Shown here: positions 34,050 through 44,856 of the stretch, one piece after another
Position numbering within the stretch: the stretch's first letter is position 1
Layout: every line of letters starts with the position of its first letter
NCBI GenBank assembly: GCA_034231615.1
Contig: CM067299.1
Location: forward strand, 11,680,469 to 11,744,468
Direction of reading: 5' to 3'
Origin: Meghimatium bilineatum
Lineage: Eukaryota; Mollusca; Gastropoda; Stylommatophora; Philomycidae
DNA: 64,000 bases
Notes under the pieces: model-generated
Told to the model about the DNA's origin: nothing
The model's input: only the letters and a program-made list of their open reading frames with translations
Database searches by the model: none
Position numbers and translations under genes: made by a program

Positions 34050-35270
34050 ATATGGGAGAAGAATAATTGAACGGATAGATGTATGGATATAAGATTAAAT
34101 TGATGTGTTTCCTAAATAGATATGCCAGATCATAATTATAATGTTATGTAAGTCTCACATTGGCAATGTCTTATGGATATGATCCCATTATATAGAAGTA
34201 TTCTGATGTATATCAGTGGGTGGCCTGTCTGCTTATTCTTTTCTCTAGAAATATACTAGATTTAATAACGACAATTTGCAGACGTGTTGCTGGTCTTTTT
34301 GACAGACATTCAAGTTACACAAGACAACCATTTCTTGGTTATCTCTGTCGGCACGCATCACCACCACCACGTGCAACTTCTCTCATCAATAATTCAGTAA
34401 TTCTTCGTTTGCTTCTGTAGACGGGTTGTTTGTTTAAGGTCATTGTTTTGTCCCCTAAGGCTGAAATATGAGACACGGTTTCCTTTTGTCAGGAATATTG
34501 GCTTCTCGTAACGGTTAAATTGCGTCCCGTGGAGTTAATTTTGTCACCTCAGACAGGCGATCAGAATTTAACATTATTTCAGAACAACTTTGGTGGTGAG
34601 TACTGCAATTATTTCTGCACAACTTGCGTGTATGTTTAAGTGTCTGAGGGTAGTTAAGAATAGCAACAGTATGGCCTACTATGTGTACTACTAGAGGCGA
34701 CTAAGGGGCTTGGCATACACTACGTCAAGATTTAATGTGGGGAGCGGGTCTCAAAAAGGTGTGACAGTTATTGAGATGGGACATCGGGATTGAGAAAATT
34801 TAACATCAACATTGATGTTGTTACACACAGATTAAGTGTTTAATTTCAAAATATTTGTTCTCAAAATATGAAACAAATCATGTAGTTGTTTTTTCATCCT
34901 TTATTTCTGGTAATTTTTCTTAAGGGGGTAGGAAGAAAAATTGTCTGACATAAATAAGCTATGATAGGGGTGTCGTGTATTCTTGACAATTTATGATAAG
35001 AGACGGGGTAAAAACCCGCACAAAATTGATGGACGTAATTTATATGTAGTTCCTGTGCAGAGTTAACGATGTTGTTGACAACTAAACCTATTGAAAGATC
35101 ATTATAGCATAAATAACGTAATGGGATCTGAATTTTCTGTCTGAATTGTACAGGTATCGCTGCCAGTCAGTAAACTTTGTTACAACAGGCCTTTATTACA
35201 ATTGATTATATCTTACTAATCATATAAGCTTGTAGGGACCAAACCCGAAATAAATGATTGACGAAAACGG
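34050..35270. other. Unassigned DNA, 1.2 kb
   Basis: ACTAGAGGCGACTAAGGGGC near 34689 faintly resembles the DR-A end. Otherwise nothing recognised. Confidence 0.35.
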
Positions 35271-35329
35271 ATGTGCTGGACCTCGGTCGTCCAGGTCACA
35301 AAGTGGCCATCCGGGGTGCAAATAATCAT

Positions 35330-35445
35330 AGTTCTACTGTGGAACTTGCAGCACAACATACTTCACGCTCCCCGGCGGAAATCATACGATAATTGCGTTG
35401 TGATTACTTGAGAGCGAACGCTGAAGAAGAAGAAGAAGAAGATAT
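35330..35445 (+). mobile_element. Dispersed repeat, GAA-tailed 3' end
   Basis: It ends GAGCGAACGCTGAAGAAGAA with further GAA units, identical in form to the DR-A tail. The body upstream (GGAACTTGCAGCACAACATA) is different or strongly diverged, so it may be a related element that shares only the 3' end. Confidence 0.55.
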
Positions 35446-35449
35446 AAGA

Positions 35450-36255
35450 TTGAATTATATCCCATTAATTGTACAGAAATTGAGGAGTGTTTACGATGAT
35501 GAGTATTAGTCAGTATCATAATGACTTCATATTGATCAGTAATTTTTCCAACAGCCTTTAAGTTTGAGTTCAAGGTAACACTTCAGGGTAACACTTCCAA
35601 GACTGAGATCGCTTCCAAGACACTTCTTCTAAGACTTGGCGCTCTCAGACAATTGAATTACTGTCCAGCTGTCCGGCAAAAGGTGACTATTGATATTAGT
35701 GGCTGACCTTTTTACCTCTTACCAGTGTACAAAGGTAAAAAAAAAGATAAACAAATCCATATGTCTAAAATTGTTTTTCTTTTCGATCGACGATTACTGT
35801 ATTTTAACTTATTCAATATTATTTCTCCTCATTTTCTGCTGTACCAGTGTATAATTATGTTTGTGAGCGAATCGCATAATATGTTTATATTTGCGTTTCT
35901 GTTAAATTCTTTAAATCTAATCAATCTGGCGTTGAATTATCCGGTAAACATTGATATCACTCTGCTCTGGAAATTATATATCACGTGACACACATTTTAG
36001 AGCCTACAACCTTTATAAAGCTACATTTTGTGTCGTCCATTGTGACCGAATTGCTCATTTCGCACGAGCGCCTAGTACATTATAAGAGAAATTGTGGTCA
36101 TAGGTATTCGACCCAAGAGTTTCTTTTTTCGGCTATATTTTTTGTTGTTGTCATTATGTAGAAACTGACACATATCAAAGTTATCGCTACATTATAAGAA
36201 CAATGTTCACATCTATTATGCTTTTCTAGCTTGATTTATTTTCGCCCGGGCAATG
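35450..36255. other. Unassigned AT-rich DNA
   Basis: Contains a CACTTC(C/A)AAGAC small duplication around 35578-35635. The 87-codon plus frame at 35725-35988 is hydrophobic but has no recognisable family. Not supported as a gene. Confidence 0.3.
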
Positions 36256-36261
36256 CTTCCA

Positions 36262-36319
<58 letters not shown>
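36262..36319. repeat. (TA)n microsatellite, about 28 units
   Basis: Uninterrupted TA dinucleotides. Confidence 0.98.
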
Positions 36320-36321
<2 letters not shown>

Positions 36322-36324
36322 CGA

Positions 36325-36875
36325 TACTTGTATCGATTGTTTGAAAATAAACGCTAACTTTATTTTGCATGATATTGTTAACCCTACACTAAACACAAGC
36401 CATATTTAGATCGTCAGAAAGATAGGTGGATTTGGTTTTCCTGTTAAAAGTTGTGAGTGTAAAAAATAACATATTTACGTGTCGAAAAAAAAACATATTT
36501 ATCGAGTACAAGATATGTATAGCGGAAGACTCCATGGGCTAGAGTCTTACAGCGTTCTGTACATAGAAGTTGGATCTCCGAATGATTTGAAAATTGTGAG
36601 CAGAGTACCATATCCTAGTCAATAAGACGAGATGGAGAATGTCAAGTAACGCTAGTATGGGATAGATTGGCAACCAATATTTCCTCAGATGGAAGATTAC
36701 ATTTATGAATGGATTCCTACTTCAAGAGTAAATTTGTGGGATGCGATCTGGGTTGTTCTTGAAATGGCGCCACATTTAAACATATCCCTAGAATAATTCA
36801 ATGCATACCCAGCATTATACTTTTAGGCTTCCTTCAGCGATGTGAACTGTCATTAAGAAAGACTACTACATGCTT
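36325..36875. other. Unassigned AT-rich DNA
   Basis: No feature recognised. Confidence 0.4.
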
Positions 36876-36879
36876 ATTC

Positions 36880-37045
36880 GTCATCTTCTTCTTCAGCGTT
36901 CATTCAGAAACGCCAACTGTATCTCTTTTGTAGCTGGACTATGGTCCTATTAGATTCCCAGCAGGATGTAGTCCAGAGAAAGGAAATGTATTTTGTCGCC
37001 GTTTTATTTGCGCCAATGGACCGACACTTCAGTCTTCGGCTGGAA
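36880..37045 (-). mobile_element. Dispersed repeat DR-A, copy 5
   Basis: The minus-strand tail is AATGAACGCTGAAGAAGAAG. It has TCTGGACTACATCCTGCTGG and GGCGCAAATAAAACGGCG blocks as in copies 1 and 3. Confidence 0.72.
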
Positions 37046-37049
37046 CATG

Positions 37050-38035
37050 CTATTCAAAATTGAAGAAACTGTGTTTATTACACATGCTAGTATTTTGAAG
37101 TAACTATTTTATTGCCTTGATTTTTTGCAATCCCAACACTACAGTATGATTGCTCCAGACAACACTGCAGTGTTTTCCGAACAAGAAACCCAAATGGCAA
37201 TTGTGCCTATTCACCATCCCACCGTCTACAACCTCAGCGCCATGCATAAAATAACAATATAAATACAATGTGAAATCACTCTTTTTAAAGTTACACATTA
37301 GACATTTCTCGTGATTTTCATTGTCTGATAATGCAAAATACACATAAAGTAACCAATTAAAATAACGCGAAAAATTAAATGCGTCAGTAGATGATCAGAT
37401 GAGATAGCGGGACTGTATGATTGGCGAATGACACGTAGTTCTTGTTGCAACTTTCAACTGTAAATGTTGAGTAAACATTGACGGTTTTCTTCGGACAAGC
37501 CTATGATTTATTCGTTGTTAAATAATTCCACGAAGCAGTTTCTTGCTGTATTTTGCCGTATTTTGATTAGTAAGAACTAATATGTGTTTGTGTGTTGTTT
37601 CTTCCATACCTCGAGATGTAACAGTGAATTCGAATAATTCTTGGAGCAATGAAAAGCAACTCCATTATAGAAAGGATCACAACTGCCAACACCACGCCTC
37701 TATATTTACGAAGAAAATACAAAATTATCTAACAAAACGAAAAATCAGAAAGGCTGAAAGGCTGAAAGATCCCCTCTAAATAGAGCTTTTTTCAAGAAAG
37801 TATTAATAACAGAACATCAAAGTAAAGTCCAAGAAATTTAGCAAGACAGTTATGTATGCAATATGCCGAATCTCTAGACTCTGATATTAACATGTGCGTG
37901 ATTGTATCTACTGAACAATGGACACTCGAACAAAAGACTACACCAATATTATCTGAAATATCAAGCACGAACTTCAAGACCACTCACACAGATACGGAAC
38001 AGAGCGATTTATCACTTCAAACTTAACAAGGCTAT
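37050..38035. other. Unassigned DNA before the LINE relic
   Basis: The 79-codon minus frame at 37104-37343 and the 65-codon plus frame at 37582-37779 show no recognisable motif. Part of 37.6-38.0 kb may be decayed LINE sequence because an RNase H relic follows, but I cannot read it. Confidence 0.35.
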
Positions 38036-38039
38036 TATC

Positions 38040-38815
38040 TCAGAAATATCTGGAAGCATGTCTACACAGACAGATCAGCTATACATTGTGGGCAGTGAAA
38101 TATACATCGTGAATCCAGACGACACATCATACGAAAAACCCCTTGCCACATAAATAACATGCATAAATTTCAAAGCAGAGGCAACTGATATGCTCGCAGC
38201 TTTTCATATAGTCAACAACTGAGTGCCCATACTCCACAAAATCGTCATCTTAAATATAAATCAATTTTGCAAGACATTCAAAATACCAAAGAAGGCAAAC
38301 TCATTCACAACATCAGACCAAAAAAAAAAACAAAGAATTATGCAGAAAATCTGCATTAATACTACAATACATATCATCTTACTATGCCATCCCTGGTAAC
38401 TAAAATAAAATAGAAATACAGACGAATTGACAAACACAAGGGTGAACCTCCCTCAGTTCCGCGTAAATCATAGCTTCAGGGAAGTAAAAGTCGGCTAAAA
38501 CAATTTATACAACTTCATTAGAGAGAACTAAACGGAAACTATAGCCCCGAGCAAGACAACATTAACAAATTACTCAGAAATGAACAGGTCACGACATTTC
38601 GACTGAGAAATGACCACTGCCGTATAAAGCTACGCTTACAATAATTTGGTATCATTGTATCTGCGGTTGGCATCTGCAGAGCAGCAGCACAGACAACACA
38701 GTACATACTAAAGGAGTGTCCCATTTTCGGTGTCTAGAGAAGAAACCTCTCGCTCATATGAGCTTCTATGCAAACGAAGTTGGGGGGGGGGGAGCATGAT
38801 AACCTATGACACACT
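38040..38815 (+). mobile_element. LINE RNase H plus C-terminal relic
   Basis: The plus strand reads GSEIYIVNPDDTSYEKPLAT and then CINFKAEATDMLAAFHIVNN, the N-terminal half of a type 1 RNase H domain (the FKAEA block carries the conserved Glu). KIVILN follows where the D(S)KS block is expected. After about 300 degraded bases it reads EQVTTFRLRNDHCRIKLRLQ and TTQYILKECPIFGV, the QVTxFRLRxGHCxL and PxHxLxxCP blocks that end many RNase H-bearing LINE proteins. There are many stops and frameshifts. Its last bases run into the 40-bp array. Confidence 0.85.
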
Positions 38816-38817
38816 CC

Positions 38818-39032
38818 CTGTACATGACAAAATTAAGATGATTTAAAACACGCCGTCATATGCATGAAAAAATTAAGATGATTTAAAACACGCCGTCGTA
38901 TGCATGACACAATTAAGATGATTTAAAACACGCCGTCATATGCACGACAAAAGTAAGATGATTTAAAACACGCCGTCATATGCATGACAAAAGTAAGATG
39001 ATTTAAAACACGCCGTCATATACATGACGAGC
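38818..39032. repeat. 40-bp tandem repeat, 5 copies
   Basis: The unit is CATGACAAAATTAAGATGAT then TTAAAACACGCCGTCATATG, with AAAA/CACA and ATT/AGT variants. The first unit (CTGTACATGACAAAATTAAG) is continuous with the LINE relic. Translation VHDKIKMI fits the short block after PxHxLxxCP in such LINEs, so the unit is probably LINE 3' coding sequence. Confidence 0.93.
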
Positions 39033-39054
39033 ATTGGATTACATGTTTAACAAT

Positions 39055-39275
39055 TTGTCGCAGAAGACGAAAATACCCCTCTAGTCACCTGCTACATCTA
39101 CTCATCGCATAGATGGTCAAAGTGATCAAGAAACCATGCTGAAGTAGGATGTATCAGGCTGAAAGGCGCAGATAATTCAGCCAAGCTGTAAACCACGGCA
39201 CAATGCATTCCATTCTATGGACTACACCCTGCTAGTCTGCAGGAGTTTGAGAATGACAGCAGAAGACGAAAATAA
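39055..39275 (+). mobile_element. Dispersed repeat DR-A, copy 6 (long form)
   Basis: It reads CTAGTCACCTGCTACATCTA, then a GAAGTAGGATGTATCAGGCT block, GAAAGGCGCAGATAATTCAG, GTAAACCACGGCACAATGCA and finally CTGCAGGAGTTTGAGAATGA plus CAGCAGAAGA. The block order is the same as in the 9.5-kb copy on the other strand. Confidence 0.75.
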
Positions 39276-39279
39276 ATTT

Positions 39280-39510
39280 CAATCATTGAAATTTTTTCAC
39301 CACATTCCCATTTAGTGAACAGATATATTTTTAATATAATGTTTTTCTATAAAAACATGTTATAATGATTATACATGTAATGATTACAGCCAACTGCATC
39401 TGATATATATATAACAGTGATTCTTATACACTGGAAAATATATCAAATCATAAGCGCTTTTTTGTTTTCAAAATGAGAAATCTAGTGATGATAATAAAAC
39501 TCTGGAATAG
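39280..39510. other. Unassigned AT-rich DNA
   Basis: No feature recognised. Confidence 0.35.
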
Positions 39511-39529
39511 TTCATTACGTAATCTGGTG

Positions 39530-40240
39530 GTAGCTATAATTAGTGGAATTGTTTGTTTTCTGCTGTCTTTCCCCAGGTGAGTGATGCTTGATCGCATTCA
39601 CTCTTGCCATTAAGCGTATGGGTGGAAGCTTTGACTCCAAGGCCAGATGTGTCACCGTGGTTGCATTTAATCCATGTTTGTTTAAGGTTATCTTGATGTT
39701 GTCTATCAACCATTTTCTGGGTCTATCTTTGGCCTTACGCCCGGATATTCTTGTGTTATATGCTATTTTTGGTATTTGGTTTGGGTTCATTATCATAAGG
39801 TGGCCGAACCACTTTACTCGCTGCCTCTCAATATGTTCAATACATGATATTATACCAACTCTTTTCCTAATGACTTCATTTCTTATATTATCTAGTTTAG
39901 TAACCACCGCAGCTTTTCTCAGACACTTCATTTCACATGTAACGATTTTCCTTTTCTGCGAGGCTGTTAAAGACCATGTTTGACATTGCTAGCAGAGTGT
40001 TGGTATACAAATTGTAGATAGTATCTTTTTTTTTTATTTCCATCTTGATCTTTGGATGAAGAAGTAATGGTGAAAGTTGGTAATTTACGGTGTTTGCTTT
40101 CATGCAACTTGTTTCTATTTCTTTGTCTAGTTTTCCATTTTCGGAAAAAATGCTGCTTAGAAATTTACATTCTTTGGCTTGTTTCACTTTGGCGTTATCT
40201 ATTGTTATATCTATTGGTGTTGCAGACTATTAATTTCATT
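39530..40240 (-). mobile_element. LINE ORF2 C-terminal relic, long open part
   Basis: The minus strand first gives a LSSIFSENGKLDKEIET block (normally YLGxxxxxxGxxxxEI), then NTLLAMSNMVFNSLAEKENR. After a frameshift near 39.93-39.99 kb, MKCLRKAAVVTKLDNIRNEV continues into IEHIERQRVKWFGHLMIMNP and KAKDRPRKWLIDNIKITLNK, ending in LALESKLPPIRLMARV. The 138-codon part is uninterrupted. The WFGH and RPRKW blocks are diagnostic of the LINE C-terminus. The relic at 58.85 kb is a close relative (VTRLETIRNNE against VTKLDNIRNEV). Confidence 0.9.
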
Positions 40241-40249
40241 GAATGTTGA

Positions 40250-41570
40250 CAGACAAAATTGTTCAAATATATCATGTTCAAAATGGAACTAATTTATTTT
40301 TTGATAATTGAATTTGATTATGTTATGTGTATGAAAGGAATGAATGTGAGGAACAAATATTATGGTTTTTAATGAAAGATTGTGTGGGGTATCTAAGGTT
40401 CAATGCTTAAAAGACATAGTGCATATGTTGACACTATCATATTTACGAAACTCGACAGTAATAGTTGACTTACGTTAACACTATCATAGTTACGTGTCTG
40501 GTCGTTGACAGTTTTCATGCTCATCTTTTGGAAGTCCCTGTCGACCATTGATATTTGAAGTTATTTGTTTGACGTGGTATACTTCATATCTGACATGATG
40601 TTTTTGTTGACAGATACGTAGAAGATGTGACGAAATCGATCATTATTACCCTGAAACCCATAACGGTTCATAATCGCATGGTTGCCACTTTGAAAAATAT
40701 ACACAAAAATATCCGCCGTGCATATATAAAGTTAAACCTTTTGTATATATGTGAAAAAACTTAATTCTGAGCAGTCCTTACTACCATTAATGCACACTTT
40801 CCGTTACACACCTCTTCTTCTCCTCTCCTATTACCTGTCCCATACAGGACATTTATGGATAAAATACTAGACATGTCGATTTAAAAAATACTAGACATGG
40901 CGATTGTAAAAAAAATTGAAAAGACTAAAAAAAACCTGAAGTTTAATTAGGTAACTAGAGAACAATTGCTCACATACGGTAGGTCTGATGGTCTTGCTAT
41001 TGGACTACCAGACCAATCCTTATGCAACAGTAAACTGCCAGTAGATGACATGTCAATATAATGAGTCTTTCCTCCTGTGAAAACTACACAACAGTGCATA
41101 TGCACATTTATTTTCCTTTGTGGTGCAACATTTATAGAACTCGGCATTACACATAACCCTGAGAGTACATACGAAATAAGCATTACACACTCACTTTGAG
41201 AGTGCAGAAGAACTTGACAGTGCATATCACTTTGAGATCAAAGAAATACGTCAATCTTGACCATAGCCCTTGATGTCAACTTGTGCATGATGCCTGCTAG
41301 ACTATGAACCTGATGACATATCAGGTATGGTGAAAGGCAACTTTGTGAAAGTACGTGACAGTTTCCTGGAACTCTCCTTAGTTGCCGGGAAATATATATC
41401 TGACTGCCCCGCCTATTTCAGTGACTATCGCATAAAGTGTGGTTGATATGAATAACTCTGACATGAAGGGATACTTTGCACGGAAACACAGGCTCACAAC
41501 TGCAACTCTGCATTTCGTGGAAAGGTAGAAATCTAAAAAATAATTCATAGAATTAACACCTTCTGAGTAG
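40250..41570. other. Unassigned DNA
   Basis: Contains a short duplication around 40430-40500 (GACACTATCATATTTACG / AACACTATCATAGTTACG) and another around 40863-40905 (ATACTAGACATG(T/G)CGATT). No gene recognised. Confidence 0.4.
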
Positions 41571-41574
41571 TAGA

Positions 41575-42760
41575 AATCTCAAAGCAATACACGCCAGACC
41601 TCTAAAAGTACCTCTTCGTGGTGCACCCTGAAAAAATAAATAAATCTATTCTTGTTGTACTTATGGCCAAAATGTTTAGGCGCGTTTCCGTTGATGTGGA
41701 GTCTGTAGTTGGAATGAGAATTGCCGACAAAGAGACAAGCAATACTTCCAAGACTTCTAGGCAACACACACAACATTAATATCAGCACTCAGTGTCGTAA
41801 GACATCTGTGCATGTCGTCTCAGTAAGTAAAAACTTCTGAAACATTGGAGGGGCGGCCAATGTAAATGTCCCGGTTTTGGTCGATCTTGCTAAGATATGG
41901 TGATTCTAAGATTTTACATTGAATTCAGAAAAGGCAATACCTGCTATATAGCAGCGTTGTGTATGTCAAACGATGTAGTAACAGCGAAGCCATAATTTCC
42001 CGTTCTTGACCAACCGGCGGAGGTGCTGTTCATGCTCGAGAACACACAGAAGCCCACATGTCCCACAACATTTGACCCTAGGTAAGAGTCATGACTCAGG
42101 TATTGGATACCCCAACTTGAACATGAACCCCTGGGTATGAATAAAGCCGTGAATACAGCTGTCCTTTGCAAGCAGGAAAAGCATTGAACAAATGTCGTGA
42201 AGCACATTGTTCTAAATTTCTGCCCGAAGCAGTGTTGAGACTCGGACTCTGTTGGCAAAGTACACGTGAAGTTAGTCCTTGCCTTTAAGTTCATCGTGAA
42301 CCTAGTCTAACGTGACTGTCGCAATTTCCCGACACGGATCACATACAGAGAATTGGGTTCAGTACGTTAGAGCAAAGAGGGGAATGATGCCATTCTTACG
42401 CGAGATTTATTCATCGACTGTGAAGCTCCTTGCCTGGGACAGGCACAATCTACATATTTCTTTGTGTGATATACCCTATGCGGAGAGTCAAAACACAGAC
42501 CACCTATGTGATGTATTGTAAGGCCATCATATATGGACGAGGCGAGGGCGTGAGAAATGCACAAATCAACCTCCAAACTCCCGACATTGTCAAAGCAGCA
42601 CCTTCTCTAGAAATGTGTATCACCCCTGAGTTTAATTCGACTGTCGTCGTTGCCCAATATAGCTCACAGAAAACAAATTTGGTCTGGGACCTAGGGACCT
42701 ATGGATGGTAATGGAATGGTCTTCCTAAACAAGGAATATCTCGCTGGCTGTAATGCGCCT
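41575..42760. other. Less AT-rich unique-looking DNA with Cys-containing frames
   Basis: This is the most even-composition stretch in the window and lacks visible repeats. A 116-codon minus frame at 41944-42294 contains nine Cys and a CSSWGIQYLSHDSYLGSN segment. A 69-codon minus frame at 41579-41788 and a 93-codon plus frame at 42430-42711 also exist. No domain was recognised and no convincing splice structure was worked out. If the window contains host exons, this is the likeliest place. Confidence 0.2.
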
Positions 42761-42764
42761 CGTC

Positions 42765-43045
42765 GGAAGAAAGACACACAATAGGTGACACAGACAAACT
42801 ATCATCTCGTCTGGTGACACATTACACCTCTGAGTGGAAGGCTTCTTCAAAAGGCATTGCACTAAACCGAAAGTTAATGTCTCACTTGTATGAAAGAAAT
42901 CTCTAAGAAACCACCCCCACTGAACATAGGAAGTAAGAGGAAATCGCTTGCAGTTCATAAAGAGAGCAGCCAACCAACCATCTACAACAACACACATTTC
43001 AAAAAGTTATAAACACGAAATGTGAAGATATCAGAAAATGAAGCG
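42765..43045. other. Unassigned DNA
   Basis: No feature recognised. Confidence 0.3.
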
Positions 43046-43071
43046 ACACTTAATTTGAAAATTATATCAGG

Positions 43072-44790
43072 ATAGAAAGTGAACACTGAAACTGCACATT
43101 TTACAACCAGACAAAAGAACACTTAAACTGCACATTTTACAACCAGACAAAAGAACACTTAAACTGTACATTTTACAACCACAATGAACACTTAAACTGC
43201 ACATTTTACAACCAGACAAAAGAACACTTAAACTGCACATTTTACAACCAGACAAAAGAACACTTAAACTGTACATTTTACAACCACAATGAACACTTAA
43301 ACTGCACATTTTACAACCAGACAAAAGAACACTTAAACTGTACATTTTACAACCACAATGAACACTTAAACTGCACATTTTACAACCAGACAAAAGAACA
43401 CTTAAACTGTACATTTTACAACCACAATGAACACTTAAACTGCACATTTTACAACCAGACAAAAGAACACTTAAACTGTACATTTTACAACCACAATGAA
43501 CACTTAAACTGCACATTTTACAACCAGACAAAAGAACACTTAAACTGCACATTTTACAACCAGACAAAAGAACACTTAAACTGTACATTTTACAACCACA
43601 ATGAACACTTAAACTGCACATTTTACAACCAGACAAAAGAACACTTAAACTGTACATTTTACAACCACAATGAACACTTAAACTGCACATTTTACAACCA
43701 GACAAAAGAACACTTAAACTGTACATTTTACAACCACAATGAACACTTAAACTGCACATTTTACAACCAGACAAAAGAACACTTAAACTGTACATTTTAC
43801 AACCGGAGTGAACACTTAAACTGTACATTTTACAACCACAATGAACACTTAAACTGCACATTTTACAACCAGACAAAAGAACACTTAAACTGTACATTTT
43901 ACAACCAGACAAAAGAACACTTAAACTGTACATTTTACAACCGGAGTGAACACTTAAACTGTACATTTTACAACCACAATGAACACTTAAACTGCACATT
44001 TTACAACCAGACAAAAGAACACTTAAACTGTACATTTTACAACCACAATGAACACTTAAACTGCACATTTTACAACCAGACAAAAGAACACTTAAACTGT
44101 ACATTTTACAACCGGAGTGAACACTTAAACTGTACATTTTACAACCACAATGAACACTTAAACTGCACATTTTACAACCAGACAAAAGAACACTTAAACT
44201 GCACATTTTACAACCAGACAAAAGAACACTTAAACTGTACATTTTACAACCAGACAAAAGAACACTTAAACTGCACATTTTACAACCAGACAAAAGAACA
44301 CTTAAACTGTACATTTTACAACCAGACAAAAGAACACTTAAACTGTACATTTTACAACCGGAGTGAACACTTAAACTGTACATTTTACAACCGGAGTGAA
44401 CACTTAAACTGTACATTTTACAACCAGACAAAAGAACACTTAAACTGCACATTTTACAACCAGACAAAAGAACACTTAAACTGTACATTTTACAACCAGA
44501 CAAAAGAACACTTAAACTGCACATTTTACAACCAGACAAAAGAACACTTAAACTGTACATTTTACAACCAGACAAAAGAACACTTAAACTGTACATTTTA
44601 CAACCGGAGTGAACACTTAAACTGTACATTTTACAACCACAATGAACACTTAAACTGCACATTTTACAACCAGACAAAAGAACACTTAAACTGCACATTT
44701 TACAACCAGACAAAAGAACACTTAAACTGCACATTTTACAACCAGACAAAAGAACACTTAAACTGTACATTTTACAACCGGAGTGAACAC
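43072..44790. repeat. 33/36-bp minisatellite, about 50 units, open as a 567-codon frame
   Basis: Three unit types share AACACTTAAACTG(C/T)ACATTT then TACAACC. They end AGACAAAAG (36 bp), ACAATG (33 bp) or GGAGTG (33 bp). Both lengths are multiples of 3, so the minus strand is open from 44770 to 43067 and would encode 12- and 11-residue units (MYSLSVLLSGCK, MYSLSVHSGCK, MCSLSVHCGCK). A sequence like ACACTTAATTTGAAANTTAT then ATCNGGA flanks the array on both sides (43046-43073 and 44786-44813). There is no signal peptide, no recognised domain and no flanking exon, so coding status is unproven; I favour a non-coding array. Confidence 0.97.
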
Positions 44791-44856
44791 TTAATTTGAA
44801 ACTTATATCTGGAAAAATAGTTTCACACTCTTTTACTTATTTTATGATGCACTCCC

